This document shows, piece after piece, positions 26,956-34,306 of a stretch of DNA of 64,000 nt; position 1 is the first letter of the stretch, and every line of letters begins with the position of its first letter. Source of the stretch: Caproicibacterium argilliputei (GTDB taxonomy: Bacteria > Bacillota > Clostridia > Oscillospirales > Acutalibacteraceae); NCBI RefSeq assembly GCF_029211325.2, contig NZ_CP135996.1:1798001-1862000 (forward strand), read 5' to 3'. The notes under the pieces were generated by a model, which ran no database searches, was not told the DNA's origin, and saw nothing but the letters and a program-made list of their open reading frames with translations. The position numbers were made by a program, and so were the translations under genes.

Positions 26956-27648
26956 TTATATGCTCTCTGCTTCCTGCAAGGCAGCCAGCCTGCCACGGTT
27001 CAAAATCTGCATGGTGCGCCCCTGCTGCCGCAAAATGCCGGACTGCTGCAAAGCAGCCAGCACACGATACAGGGAGGCCCGGCTGATGCCGAGCAGCCCG
27101 GAAAGATTCGCCACACTGCACGGCAGGGTCAAGCATCCCGCTTCATCCGTGCGCCGGCTCAGCAGCCACGCCGCCAAACGCTGCCCGGCTGTGCCTCCGG
27201 ACGCCACGCTAATGCGCTGTGTCAAAAACGCGACGCGTTCGGAAAGGTCGGCAATATAATTTTCCGCCGTTTTCGCATCCGCCGCAAACAGTTTTTGTAA
27301 AAGCGGCCGCTCGAAAAACAGCACCTCTGCCGTGCGTTTTGTACGCAATAGAGAAAGCGGCGTATCCTCCGGCAAAAACGCACTTGCCAAGCCAAACACA
27401 TCGCCTGCAAAGAAAGTGTTCAGCAGCACTTCCCCGCCACCGGCAATCCGGCGGAACGCCCGCACCTCACCGGAACACACCACGCCAACCCTGCGCCCCG
27501 GTGTAAAAGTCTCCCCTGCGGAAAAAACGGTATAGTGGCAGCCGTCATCTCGAAAGGCCAGTGTCAGTGTCTGCTCACAGACACCCGCTAGCAGCGGAAT
27601 GTCCCGCAGCTTTTCGAAAAACTGTTCTTCCTTTTGCAGCTCCCGCAT
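26956..27648 (-). CDS. Crp/Fnr-family transcription regulator
   Basis: 230 residues: a cyclic-nucleotide-type beta-barrel ([24 protein letters not shown] and [21 protein letters not shown]), a dimerisation helix and a winged helix ([29 protein letters not shown]). There are no N-terminal Fe-S Cys as in Fnr, and the cAMP-binding residues are not conserved, so the signal is unknown. It lies 47 bp before the ABC transporter genes on the same strand and probably controls them. Confidence 0.92.
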   Translation of the reverse strand: MRELQKEEQFFEKLRDIPLLAGVCEQTLTLAFRDDGCHYTVFSAGETFTPGRRVGVVCSGEVRAFRRIAGGGEVLLNTFFAGDVFGLASAFLPEDTPLSLLRTKRTAEVLFFERPLLQKLFAADAKTAENYIADLSERVAFLTQRISVASGGTAGQRLAAWLLSRRTDEAGCLTLPCSVANLSGLLGISRASLYRVLAALQQSGILRQQGRTMQILNRGRLAALQEAESI

Positions 27649-27663
27649 AATTCCCTCCGAAAC

Positions 27664-27679
27664 TGTATCATATTAGACA
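27664..27679. promoter_or_regulatory. Possible Crp/Fnr-type operator
   Basis: The 16-bp sequence TGTATCATATTAGACA is symmetric at 6 of 8 positions and overlaps a TATGAT -10-like box about 20 bp before the Crp/Fnr gene. Its size and TGT/ACA ends fit this regulator family, so autoregulation is plausible. Confidence 0.3.
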
Positions 27680-27750
27680 CTTTAGCTGTGAAAAATTATA
27701 CAGCCAAGTGCAGACTCTGTCAAGCCGCCGCCGCTTTTTTCCGCACAGCA

Positions 27751-27793
27751 GAAAAAAGCCTGCGAAGGAATTTCGTTTCCCCGCAGGCTTTCT
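27751..27793 (-). terminator. Terminator after CD1247-like gene
   Basis: Stem AGCCTGCG/CGCAGGCT extended by flanking A/T pairs, then a T tract on the minus strand, 13 bp after the stop. Confidence 0.75.
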
Positions 27794-27805
27794 GCAAAAT
27801 CAATG

Positions 27806-28270
27806 TTATTCTTTTTCGGTATCCTGGTTACATCCGCAGCCGCAAGCTTCGTCTTCCTCGTCCTCATCGACCAAGTCAAACTCCAACACTTCGCCGCAGT
27901 TGGGGCATTCCATCTGCCCATCTTCCACGATATCCTGAGAAAGGCAAATGGTTTCGTGACAGTTCGGGCACGTCACTTCATAGTATTCGCCATCCTCGTC
28001 GTCCTCACAGCCGCAGCTGCAGCCGTCTTCGTCATCCTCGTCTTCAGGAATGTCGTAAACGAACCGCTCCAAAGAACCCAAGTCTTCATCGACCTCGTCC
28101 AGCTGGCCCTCCACATCAGAAACAACGTCTTCCACATCAGTTACGGACTGTGCAAGATCCTCCAGTAAATCAATGATTGCGTTAATGACTTTCACTTCTT
28201 TACTGTTTTCATCCAGTTCCAGCCCTTCGGCCAATCCGCGGATGTACGAAACTTTTTCGGTGACTGTCAT
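27806..28270 (-). CDS. CD1247-like zinc-ribbon protein
   Basis: A 154-residue acidic protein. The N-terminal 75 residues match the CD1247 N-terminal domain of Clostridia (MTVTEKVSYIRGLAEGLELDENSKE and VTDVEDVVSDVEGQLDEVDEDLGSLE). A very acidic Cys-containing linker with CSCGC, a zinc ribbon with CPNCH and CPNCG, and a terminal CGCGC follow. Ten Cys suggest one or more bound metals. The function of the family is unknown. It is downstream of efp on the same strand. Confidence 0.85.
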   Translation of the reverse strand: MTVTEKVSYIRGLAEGLELDENSKEVKVINAIIDLLEDLAQSVTDVEDVVSDVEGQLDEVDEDLGSLERFVYDIPEDEDDEDGCSCGCEDDEDGEYYEVTCPNCHETICLSQDIVEDGQMECPNCGEVLEFDLVDEDEEDEACGCGCNQDTEKE

Positions 28271-28359
28271 GATAAACCTCCCTTTTACGGATCATCTGTT
28301 TTTTATGCAAAAAGCGGGTTCAGGCATTTGCCGCCCAAACTGCCTAAAGCCAGTATGAA

Positions 28360-28917
28360 TCAGGCACGCTCCATATATTCACCGGTGCGTGTATCAATCC
28401 GAATGACTTCGCCTTCGTTAATGAACAGCGGCACTTTAATCTCCGCACCGGTTTCCAGCTTTGCGGGTTTGGTTGCGTTGGTGGCTGTGTCACCCTTAAA
28501 GCCCGGATCCGTTTCCGTAATCTGCAGTTCGACAAAGTTCGGCGGCTCCACGCCAAAGACGTTACCTTTGTAAGACAGCACCTTGCAGTCCATGTTTTCT
28601 TTCACAAACTTAAAGCTGTCACCCAGCACGTCCTTGTTAATCGGAATCTGCTCAAAAGTTTCAGAATCCATGAAGTAATAAAGATCGCCGTCATTATAAA
28701 GGTACTGCATATCCTTGCGCTCAATGTACGCAACCGGATACTTGTCGTTCGGGTTAAAGGTACGCTCCGTAACAGCCCCGGTAATGACATTGCGGATCTT
28801 GGTGCGGACAAAAGCGGCGCCCTTGCCCGGCTTTACGTGCTGAAATTCAATGATCGAAACGACCTGACCGTCCATTTCAAAGGTCACGCCATTGCGAAAA
28901 TCACCTGCAGAGATCAT
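28360..28917 (-). CDS. efp: Translation elongation factor P
   Basis: Relieves ribosome stalling at polyproline. The 185 residues begin [13 protein letters not shown], and the lysine usually modified lies in [14 protein letters not shown] at about residue 32. The C-terminal OB folds contain [15 protein letters not shown] and [17 protein letters not shown]. The ATG at 28917 has GGAGG 8 nt upstream, so the longer open frame to 29091 is not used. No known efp-modification gene is adjacent. Confidence 0.97.
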   Translation of the reverse strand: MISAGDFRNGVTFEMDGQVVSIIEFQHVKPGKGAAFVRTKIRNVITGAVTERTFNPNDKYPVAYIERKDMQYLYNDGDLYYFMDSETFEQIPINKDVLGDSFKFVKENMDCKVLSYKGNVFGVEPPNFVELQITETDPGFKGDTATNATKPAKLETGAEIKVPLFINEGEVIRIDTRTGEYMERA

Positions 28918-29015
28918 TCGTGTATCCTCCAATTCAATAAATAACAATAGCAGTATAATAGAAATAGTGTATCTTATTTTCGTCAGAAATTCAAGCAATT
29001 TTACAAAAATCGGGT

Positions 29016-29456
29016 TTAAAGCAACGACTGCAGCGCATACAGCGCCAGAAAATAGCTTGTCTTTCCAAAGCCGGAAATCTGTCCGGCGCAAACCGGTGCC
29101 AGCACGCTGGTGTGGCGGAACTCCTCGCGTGCATAAATATTGCTCATGTGCGTTTCGATAAACGGGATTCCGTGCACGCAGCTGATGGCATCCCGCAGCG
29201 CGTAGCTGTAGTGTGTCAGTGCGCCGGCATTGAGGATGCAGCCATCGTAAACACCACGCATGGCATGAATCCGGTCAATCAGCTCTCCCTCATGATTCGA
29301 CTGAAAAACATCCAGAGAAAAGCCCAGCTTCTGTGCAAGTGCCTGCACTTCCTGCTGGATGCTTTCTGCGGTTTCGGTACCGTACACACCCTGCTCCCGA
29401 ACGCCAACCATATTGAGGTTCGGCCCCAAAAGCAGCAAAATTTTTTTCTGTGTCAC
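29016..29456 (-). CDS. aroQ: Type II 3-dehydroquinate dehydratase
   Basis: Third step of the shikimate pathway. The frame from the GTG at 29456 ([16 protein letters not shown]) gives 146 residues, the normal length; an AAGGAG site lies about 11 nt upstream. Active-site regions [16 protein letters not shown] (catalytic Tyr), [15 protein letters not shown] and [17 protein letters not shown] are complete. The open frame extends further upstream into yqeG but that part is a shadow. It is 8 bp after yqeG. Confidence 0.94.
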   Translation of the reverse strand: MTQKKILLLLGPNLNMVGVREQGVYGTETAESIQQEVQALAQKLGFSLDVFQSNHEGELIDRIHAMRGVYDGCILNAGALTHYSYALRDAISCVHGIPFIETHMSNIYAREEFRHTSVLAPVCAGQISGFGKTSYFLALYALQSLL

Positions 29457-29464
29457 CGGTAAAC

Positions 29465-29980
29465 TCACTCCTTCGGTGTAAGATGACGGCCAGACGCCTT
29501 GAGAGCGCGCCGTACTTCCTCTTCTCCGCGCCGGCGGCGCAGAAACGAAGCGGACTCTTCCAGTATGCATGGCGTCACCAAAATGGAGCGCAGTCCGACC
29601 AAATTAGCGCCAATCACATCGGTGTAAACCTGATCCCCCACAACAACGGTTTCCGAGCGGTGTGCCTGCAACTGCCGCATAGCGCGCAGATACCCGCCCG
29701 GCAGCGGTTTGAGGGCAAAGCTGACAAACGGCAGACCATACTGCGCGGCAAAAGGCTCCACACGGCTTCGAAAGTTATTTGAAAGGATTAAAAGTCGAAA
29801 GCCCTCGCGCTGCATTTTTTCCGCCCACGCCACTGTGCCCGGAAAGGGCACCTGGCTTTGCGGCGGCGAAAGCGTATTGTCCACATCCAGCAGGACTGCG
29901 CGGACACCCATGCTGTGCAGCAGCGAAGGGGTAATCTGTGTAACCTTGTCGACGGAACAGAAAGGCATTTTCAGCGTCAA
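29465..29980 (-). CDS. yqeG: YqeG-family HAD phosphatase
   Basis: A 171-residue HAD-superfamily IIIA protein. Motif I is LLDVDNTL (Asp nucleophile), motif II ILSNN, and the Lys and acidic motifs follow in ALKPLPGGYLRA and VVGDQVYTDVIGANLVG. Translation probably begins at the TTG at 29980, with AGGAG 6 nt upstream; the ATG four codons later is too far from that site. Bacillus YqeG is linked to phosphatidylglycerophosphate metabolism or ribosome biogenesis neighbours; here it precedes aroQ. Confidence 0.9.
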   Translation of the reverse strand: MTLKMPFCSVDKVTQITPSLLHSMGVRAVLLDVDNTLSPPQSQVPFPGTVAWAEKMQREGFRLLILSNNFRSRVEPFAAQYGLPFVSFALKPLPGGYLRAMRQLQAHRSETVVVGDQVYTDVIGANLVGLRSILVTPCILEESASFLRRRRGEEEVRRALKASGRHLTPKE

Positions 29981-30002
29981 GGGAATCTCCTCTCCTTACG
30001 AT

Positions 30003-30028
30003 AAAAAAGCGGGCCCAAAGCCCGCTTT
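30003..30028 (-). terminator. Terminator after rpsU
   Basis: Minus-strand stem GCGGGC/GCCCGC extended by AAA/TTT pairs, followed by a run of T. It lies between rpsU and yqeG, so rpsU is largely monocistronic. Confidence 0.8.
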
Positions 30029-30060
30029 CCATGTACCTAAGAAACCAAAGTGAAGTTTAA

Positions 30061-30237
30061 TTACTTAAACTTGCGCTTACGGGCTGCTTCGGATTTTTTC
30101 TTCCGCCGCACAGAAGGCTTTTCGTAAGCCTCCCTCTTGCGAACCTCCGCAATGACACCGGAACGTGCGCACTGCTTTTTAAAGCGGCGCAGAGCACTGT
30201 CCAAAGATTCATTGTCTTTTACTCGGACCTCAGCCAT
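30061..30237 (-). CDS. rpsU: 30S ribosomal protein bS21
   Basis: 58 residues beginning [21 protein letters not shown] and ending in a basic stretch with [15 protein letters not shown], the standard Firmicutes bS21. A strong promoter and a terminator bracket it. Its start is at 30237 with GGGAGG upstream. Confidence 0.97.
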   Translation of the reverse strand: MAEVRVKDNESLDSALRRFKKQCARSGVIAEVRKREAYEKPSVRRKKKSEAARKRKFK

Positions 30238-30303
30238 GTATTTTCCCTCCCATCCGCCAAAAGGCAGGGGTTATCTGTAATCAATATCTGTTACACAATA
30301 AAT

Positions 30304-30332
30304 ATTATACCGATTCAAAAAACTTCTGTCAA
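30304..30332 (-). promoter_or_regulatory. Consensus sigma-A promoter for rpsU
   Basis: Minus-strand TTGACA, 17 bp, TATAAT: a perfect consensus match about 65 bp before rpsU. It is divergent from the tRNA promoter 60 bp away. Confidence 0.85.
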
Positions 30333-30390
30333 GCCCTGTATTTCCAGAAAAACGTTTTTTCAGGATTCCGTAAAATCCGTCAAAAAAGTA

Positions 30391-30419
30391 TTGACATTTG
30401 CAAAACACTGTGATAGAAT
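30391..30419 (+). promoter_or_regulatory. Sigma-A promoter for tRNA operon
   Basis: TTGACA, 17 bp, TAGAAT, ending 42 bp before the first tRNA. Confidence 0.8.
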
Positions 30420-30461
30420 TAATCTCGCGCTTGGGGATGACCACAACGCAATCCACACCAT

Positions 30462-30537
30462 AGGGGTATAGCTCAGTTGGTAGAGCAGTGGTCTCCAAAA
30501 CCACGTGCCGAGGGTTCAAGTCCTTCTGCCCCTGCCA
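30462..30537 (+). tRNA. tRNA-Trp (CCA)
   Basis: 76 nt with encoded 3' CCA. The acceptor AGGGGTA pairs with TGCCCCT, the anticodon arm is GTGGT CTCCAAA ACCAC with anticodon CCA, and the T arm holds GGTTCAAGTCC. Confidence 0.96.
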
Positions 30538-30540
30538 TAC

Positions 30541-30617
30541 GGCTCGGTAGTTCAGCTGGTTAGAACGCTAGCCTGTCACGCTAGAGGTCGACGGTTCGAT
30601 CCCGTTCCGAGTCGCCA
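30541..30617 (+). tRNA. tRNA-Asp (GTC)
   Basis: 77 nt with encoded CCA. The acceptor GGCTCGG pairs with CCGAGTC (one G-T pair); the anticodon stem CTAGC/GCTAG frames GTC; the T loop is GTTCGATCC. It begins 3 bp after tRNA-Trp. Confidence 0.96.
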
Positions 30618-30620
30618 TTT

Positions 30621-30696
30621 GCTGCTATGGCTCAGTTGGCAGAGCACATCCTTGGTAAGGATGAGGTCATGCGTTCGAATCGCATTAGCAGCTCCA
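30621..30696 (+). tRNA. tRNA-Thr (GGT)
   Basis: 76 nt with encoded CCA. The acceptor GCTGCTA pairs with TAGCAGC; the anticodon stem ATCCT/AGGAT frames GGT. Last gene of the Trp-Asp-Thr operon and the boundary of the accessory region to its right, so its 3' end is the likely attachment site of the former island. Confidence 0.96.
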
Positions 30697-30700
30697 ATCA

Positions 30701-30738
30701 AAAAGCTAGGAAATCTGCGGATTTCCTAGCTTTTTTGT
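30701..30738 (+). terminator. Terminator of tRNA operon
   Basis: Perfect stem AGCTAGGAAAT/ATTTCCTAGCT with a CTGCGG loop, then TTTTTT. Confidence 0.9.
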
Positions 30739-31011
30739 TTGTTCGGAAGCATTCCGCAAAATGTGTATTTTGGGGGTGTTCAGAGGGTCACAGAGGGTCA
30801 AAAAAGGGTCATTTTTTTCTTTCCACCCTTGATTATTTTTCAACGTATGCACATATTTTTTATTCTTTCTTCACTTCATCAAGTATCCGTTCCAGCAGCA
30901 GATACATTTGTCATGGGTTACCTCCTGATTTTAAGTATGAAAAAAGCAGCCAAATGGCTGCCTGCTTCTGATTTTATGCGTAAAAATACCGCCAGGCTAC
31001 TGCCGGGCGGC
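30739..31011. other. Island edge with tandem GGGTCA repeats
   Basis: No credible gene. It contains two perfect copies of the decamer CAGAGGGTCA (30781-30800) and a third AGGGTCA at 30805-30811, about 90 bp from the tRNA-Thr end. Such direct repeats near an attachment site resemble integrase arm-type sites, but this is inference. On the minus strand an AGGAGGT site precedes only very short frames (15 codons or fewer), probably a remnant. Confidence 0.4.
30940..30966 (-). terminator. Terminator after candidate immunity gene
   Basis: Minus-strand stem GCAGCC/GGCTGC with an ATTT loop, then TTTTTT, about 45 bp after the stop of the 80-residue gene. Confidence 0.7.
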
Positions 31012-31254
31012 TTAGTACCACATCACTGTACATTCTTGTTCCTGACTGTGCGCTTTTGCAAGTTCAACAAGTTTGGCAGCGGCATGACCCGGATAGGACA
31101 TTCCGTATCCCTCAACTTCTTCACAGCTCAATATTTCCTCGGTGGAAAGGTCTACAACAATGTGTCCGTGCTGATCACTGTCTTCCGGCAGAAAGTCCGC
31201 TTCTGCTGTGCGGTTATTTATTGTTATGTTTTTTAAGCGCACCATAGTAATCAT
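31012..31254 (-). CDS. Small protein, candidate immunity factor
   Basis: From the ATG at 31254 (AAGGGAAG just upstream) it encodes 80 residues, MITMVRLKNITINNRT at the start and ECTVMWY at the end; an ATG three codons later is also possible. It is acidic, soluble and without membrane segments. Its start overlaps the 3' end of the toxin-like gene by about 40 nt and both end at one terminator, the usual arrangement of a toxin followed by its immunity gene. That role is inferred from position and size; no domain is recognised with certainty. Confidence 0.7.
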   Translation of the reverse strand: MITMVRLKNITINNRTAEADFLPEDSDQHGHIVVDLSTEEILSCEEVEGYGMSYPGHAAAKLVELAKAHSQEQECTVMWY

Positions 31255-31966
31255 CACTTCCCTTGGTATAATTATATTTTTTACTTGCCTGAATGTGTGC
31301 CTCACTCTGCGACATCCCGCTGTCCATAAGTTTGTTTTCCAGCGTTTCGTGGCGCAACAACGTTAAATCGTGTAGTTTTGCTTTTCCATCAATCAGCCTT
31401 TGCCAAGACTGAGCCATTGCAAAATCTGGAGCGAAGTATTCCGGTTTCCCATGCCCTAAGTCGTGCTTTTCAAGAAAAATGAAATTCTTAATTCGCTGTA
31501 TATCCTCTTCTGGAAATCCTGTGTTTTTGGCGATACGTGAAACATCGTTTTTCATATTCCTTACAAGCCCATAATAGCGTTCAGCGTGAGCAGTTGCAGC
31601 TTTTCCATAAGGGTTGGTTATTCTTCCGCCGCTTACTGCTTTTATTATATCATCATTTCCAGAATCAGCAACACTATTTTTGTGGTTAATGCCCTGCTGT
31701 TCCGCCCATTCGTTGTACGTCATAGGCGTTATTTTAATTACATCAGTATTTGCGCTTGTTTCCTTAGTTAGTTGTTCAAACAAGGCGGATTCTGCGTCAT
31801 CCGGTTCGCTTGCGCCGGCAGTTTCTACGGAGCAAAAACTCTTAACCGTTTCAGTGACGCTATCAAAGGATTTCATCAAAAGTATAGACTCTTTTTCTTT
31901 ACCAAACAGCGCTAACTCAACACAAGCCAGTTCGAAACTGCCTGATGGGGTGTTAAAGATTGTTAA
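31214..31966 (-). pseudogene. Toxin-like gene, main part, 5' end displaced by IS
   Basis: The 250-codon body of a gene cut by the IS element next to it. Residues from about 110 on (ERYYGLVRNMKNDV, FIFLEKHDLGHG, FAMAQSWQRLI, LTLLRHETLENKLM, SEAHIQASKKYNY) resemble a C-terminal domain I recall from phage-associated (MuF-type) and other polymorphic toxins of Firmicutes, with several conserved-looking His/Glu/Asp that could be catalytic. The first 100 residues are less conserved in appearance. With its 5' end elsewhere it can only be read from an ATG inside the IS end (31987). A phage structural-protein tail is the main alternative. Confidence 0.6.
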
Positions 31967-33099
31967 GGCAACACCGCACAATGGCATAAAAAATCCACGC
32001 CATCTGCCAAAGGCGGCAAACAGCGAGGAACTCTCCCAATTATATCTGCGAAGGCAAACGCAATCAGACTGCCAGGCCGGGCCTGTCAGCCAGAATCAGA
32101 TTCGCCAACGCAAACATCATATTCAGTTTGGCGGTCTGCTTTTGCAGACCTCGGTATCGCGTCTTTCGGTACCGTAACAGACCTTTCACAACGGCAAAAA
32201 CATGTTCTACTTTGGCACGAACCGATGACTTTTCGTGCTCTCTGCGCTTGAGTTGGGCTTGCGACCTGTTGGAACCCTTTTTGATTTGCGATGGGCGACG
32301 ATTGAACTTGTAACGGATACGCTTGCCAGCATTGTTCTTTATAATGGCATCCTCGCGCTTTTCCGCTCCCAAATATCCGCTGTCTCCGTATACAACGCTT
32401 TCCTCTCCGGTCAGCAGTTTGGAGGTCATGGCGACATCATGGACATTGGCGGCCGTTACCTCAACCGTGTGAACAAGCCCGCTATCCTTATCCACCCCAA
32501 CATGTGCCTTGTAGCCAAAGTGCCACGCATTGCCCTTCTTCACCTGATGTGCATCCGGGTCTCGCTGCTTCTCCTGATTTTTCGTGGAGGACGGAGCGGC
32601 TATGATGGTGGAATCCACAATGGTACCCTTTTTCAGAAGCAGTCCCTTTTGTTGCAGCAAATTTGCCACCTGCGCAAACAACTGCTCCTGCAAACCGTTT
32701 TGTATGAGAATATTACGAAATCTTCCCAGCGTATCCCCGTCCGGCACCTGATTGCTTGATTCCACGCCGCAGAAATCCGAAAAGGCACGACTGTCGATCG
32801 TTTCAGCCACCGTTGCTTCGTCGGATAGATTATATAGGTTTTGCAGCAGATACAGCCGCAGCATCAGTTCCAAATCATAGGGCTTGTTTCCGTGCTCTCC
32901 TTTGTAGTAGCACGGCTTGATCATGGCCACCCATTTCCCCCATGGAACGATGCGCTCAATCTGCTCGAGAAATTCTTTTTTCTTCGTACGCACCTGTGCC
33001 AGTTCATCGCACAGAGCTGACATACTCATCTGCTTATCCATATACCTATTTTATCATATCTCGCTTCTTACCGCAGCTTTTTTTCTGTGCGGTGTTGCC
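31967..33099 (-). mobile_element. IS5-family insertion sequence
   Basis: An 1133-bp element with perfect 14-bp terminal inverted repeats (GGCAACACCGCACA at 31967-31980; its complement at 33086-33099). The flanks TTAA (left) and CTAA (right) fit the YTAR target of the IS5 group with one substitution. It contains one transposase gene. It lies inside the toxin-like gene: joining the flanks and removing one target copy restores a continuous frame. Confidence 0.9.
32064..33041 (-). CDS. IS5-family DDE transposase
   Basis: 325 residues. The order of blocks follows Escherichia coli IS5 transposase: PWGKWVAMIKPCYYK, PYDLELMLRLYLLQNLYNLSDE, GTIVDSTIIAAPSSTKN (first Asp), DPDAHQVKKGNAWHFGYKAHVGVD, VYGDSGYLGA (second Asp) and a late HEKSSVRAKVEHVFAVVKG (Glu). 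It is complete and apparently intact, so the element may still be active. Confidence 0.95.
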   Translation of the reverse strand: MDKQMSMSALCDELAQVRTKKKEFLEQIERIVPWGKWVAMIKPCYYKGEHGNKPYDLELMLRLYLLQNLYNLSDEATVAETIDSRAFSDFCGVESSNQVPDGDTLGRFRNILIQNGLQEQLFAQVANLLQQKGLLLKKGTIVDSTIIAAPSSTKNQEKQRDPDAHQVKKGNAWHFGYKAHVGVDKDSGLVHTVEVTAANVHDVAMTSKLLTGEESVVYGDSGYLGAEKREDAIIKNNAGKRIRYKFNRRPSQIKKGSNRSQAQLKRREHEKSSVRAKVEHVFAVVKGLLRYRKTRYRGLQKQTAKLNMMFALANLILADRPGLAV

Positions 33100-33100
33100 C

Positions 33101-33172
33101 TAAAAAAATCTGCTCAGGCACGATTGCAGAAGCCAAAGCAGCAGGCAAGTCAGACCCCTGCAATGTATGCAT
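33101..33172 (-). pseudogene. Toxin-like gene, displaced 5' end
   Basis: The minus strand from the ATG at 33172 has AAGGA 8 nt upstream and reads MHTLQGSDLPAALASAIVPEQIF up to the IS edge. Across the IS the frame continues as LTIFNTPSGSFELA in the main part. A stop codon lies two codons before the ATG. The restored gene would have about 275 codons. This is a direct reading of the sequence; that the ATG was the native start is inference. Confidence 0.6.
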
Positions 33173-33186
33173 TCGTTAATTCCTTG

Positions 33187-33219
33187 TTCCCCGACCCTAA
33201 CCGGTCGGGATTTTTTATA
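33187..33219. repeat. Direct repeat left of hicAB, hairpin with T tract
   Basis: Contains CCGACC/GGTCGG stem then GATTTTTTATA. A related copy (about 80% identical) lies at 33957-33990 after hicB. No plus-strand gene precedes this copy, so it is probably a leftover terminator or a module boundary. Confidence 0.55.
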
Positions 33220-33250
33220 TGCATTTGCGAAGGCTTCTTCGAAATCGGTG

Positions 33251-33279
33251 TTGACACGTATCTAAACACGTGCTATAAT
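33251..33279 (+). promoter_or_regulatory. Sigma-A promoter and possible operator of hicAB
   Basis: TTGACA, 17 bp, TATAAT, a perfect consensus 17 bp before hicA. The spacer contains CACGT and ACGTG as an inverted repeat with an 8-bp centre, a likely site for HicB autoregulation. Confidence 0.7.
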
Positions 33280-33299
33280 AGTGGTATCAAAAGGGGATG

Positions 33300-33503
33300 A
33301 TGAAAACGAAAAGCGATTCTTCTCGGGAACTGATAAAGCTGATTACGGCAGACGGATGGTATGAAGTCCGCTGTGTAGGTGACCACCACCAGTTCAAGCA
33401 CCCCACAAAACCCGGTCTGGTAACAATCACGCATCCTAGAAAAGATATACCGATAAAAACCGCTAGAAGTATAGCAGCGCAGGCAGGAATCACACTTCCG
33501 TGA
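33300..33503 (+). CDS. hicA: HicA-family mRNA interferase toxin
   Basis: 67 residues of the HicA fold, a double-stranded RNA-binding-like domain that cleaves mRNA. The sequence runs SSRELIKLITADGWYEVRCVGDHHQFKHP, with the catalytic His in the GDHHQFKHP block, then TITHPRKDIPIKTARSIAAQAGI. Two ATGs lie in tandem (33297 and 33300); the second is used here because AAGGGG directly abuts the first. hicB follows after 36 bp. It appears intact. Confidence 0.92.
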   Translation: MKTKSDSSRELIKLITADGWYEVRCVGDHHQFKHPTKPGLVTITHPRKDIPIKTARSIAAQAGITLP

Positions 33504-33539
33504 TTCCTTTTCTGCCACCCATGAAAGGAGTCGTTTTGT

Positions 33540-33941
33540 ATGAAAGACACATATTCATTTATCGCTGTTTTCACTTTTGCAGAAGATGGCATATCGATCG
33601 AATTTCCCGACCTGCCTGGCTGCCTGCCCTGTGCACAGACACACGATGAAGCGCTGCATAACGCGCAGGAAGCGTTAGGACTGCATTTGTTCGGCATGGA
33701 ACAGGACGGCGAAACAATTCCTGCCCCCTCTCCAATCAACAAAATCACACTGAAAAAAAACCAAGTTCCCGCGCTTATCTCCGTTTATATGCCGCTGGTG
33801 CGCAATCAGGTACAGACAACCAGTGTTAAAAAAACACTCACCATCCCCGCCTGGCTGAATGCGCTGGCCGAAAAGAACAACATTAACTTTTCGCAGACAC
33901 TGCAAACCGCGTTGAAAGATATGCTTCAGGCAGAAAAATAA
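33540..33941 (+). CDS. hicB: HicB-family antitoxin
   Basis: 133 residues. The N-terminal partial RNase H-like domain (YSFIAVFTFAEDGISIEFPDLPGCLPCAQTHDEALHNAQEALGLHL) neutralises HicA, and the C-terminal ribbon-helix-helix segment (KTLTIPAWLNALAEKNNINFSQTLQTALKDML) binds DNA. AAAGGAG precedes the ATG. It forms an apparently complete type II toxin-antitoxin pair with hicA. Confidence 0.93.
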   Translation: MKDTYSFIAVFTFAEDGISIEFPDLPGCLPCAQTHDEALHNAQEALGLHLFGMEQDGETIPAPSPINKITLKKNQVPALISVYMPLVRNQVQTTSVKKTLTIPAWLNALAEKNNINFSQTLQTALKDMLQAEK

Positions 33942-33956
33942 CTTTTCTACGACAGT

Positions 33957-33990
33957 TTTCCCGACCTTAACCGGCCTGAAATTTTTTATA
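33957..33990. repeat. Direct repeat right of hicAB
   Basis: Second copy of the element at 33187-33219: CCGACCTTAACCGG and a final ATTTTTTATA. Its stem is degraded (two mismatches), so termination here would be weak. Confidence 0.5.
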
Positions 33991-34007
33991 CTAAAGTAGA
34001 TAATATA

Positions 34008-34036
34008 TCGACTTACGGTACACCGTATTATATAAT
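34008..34036 (+). promoter_or_regulatory. Promoter with palindromic operator, RelE-type locus
   Basis: TCGACT, 17 bp, TATAAT. The spacer holds TACGGTACACCGTA (34014-34027), two 6-bp arms around 2 bp. This is a typical antitoxin-binding operator within a toxin-antitoxin promoter. Confidence 0.6.
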
Positions 34037-34062
34037 ATTATCATGGACGGGAGATACAAACA

Positions 34063-34292
34063 ATGCAGATTAAATTTATGAAGCAGCCTTTAAAATTCAT
34101 CAGTCGGCAGGATGCGCCAACACGGAAACGCTTGGTTGCTGCATTAATAATCTCCCAAACGGCAATATCAAAAAGTTGCAAGGCCGTGACGGATACCGGT
34201 TAAGAGTGGGCGACTTCCGGGTCATATTTGATTCAAATGGTCAGATAGTGCTCATCATTCGTATAGACAATCGCGGCCAGATTTATAAATAA
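34063..34292 (+). pseudogene. Frameshifted RelE/ParE-type toxin
   Basis: The frame opens MQIKFMKQPLKFISRQDAP and continues to LVAAL; the downstream frame, one base out, reads NNLPNGNIKKLQGRDGYR, LRVGDFRVIFDSNGQI and VLIIRIDNRGQIYK, the RelE/ParE fold with its Arg-rich core. The 230-nt length fits a single-base deletion at about 34144 (TTAATAAT in place of TTAAATAAT). Without it the product would be about 76 residues. It is probably an inactivated toxin; a sequencing error is the alternative. Confidence 0.8.
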
Positions 34293-34306
34293 GGAGTTGA
34301 TTTGCT

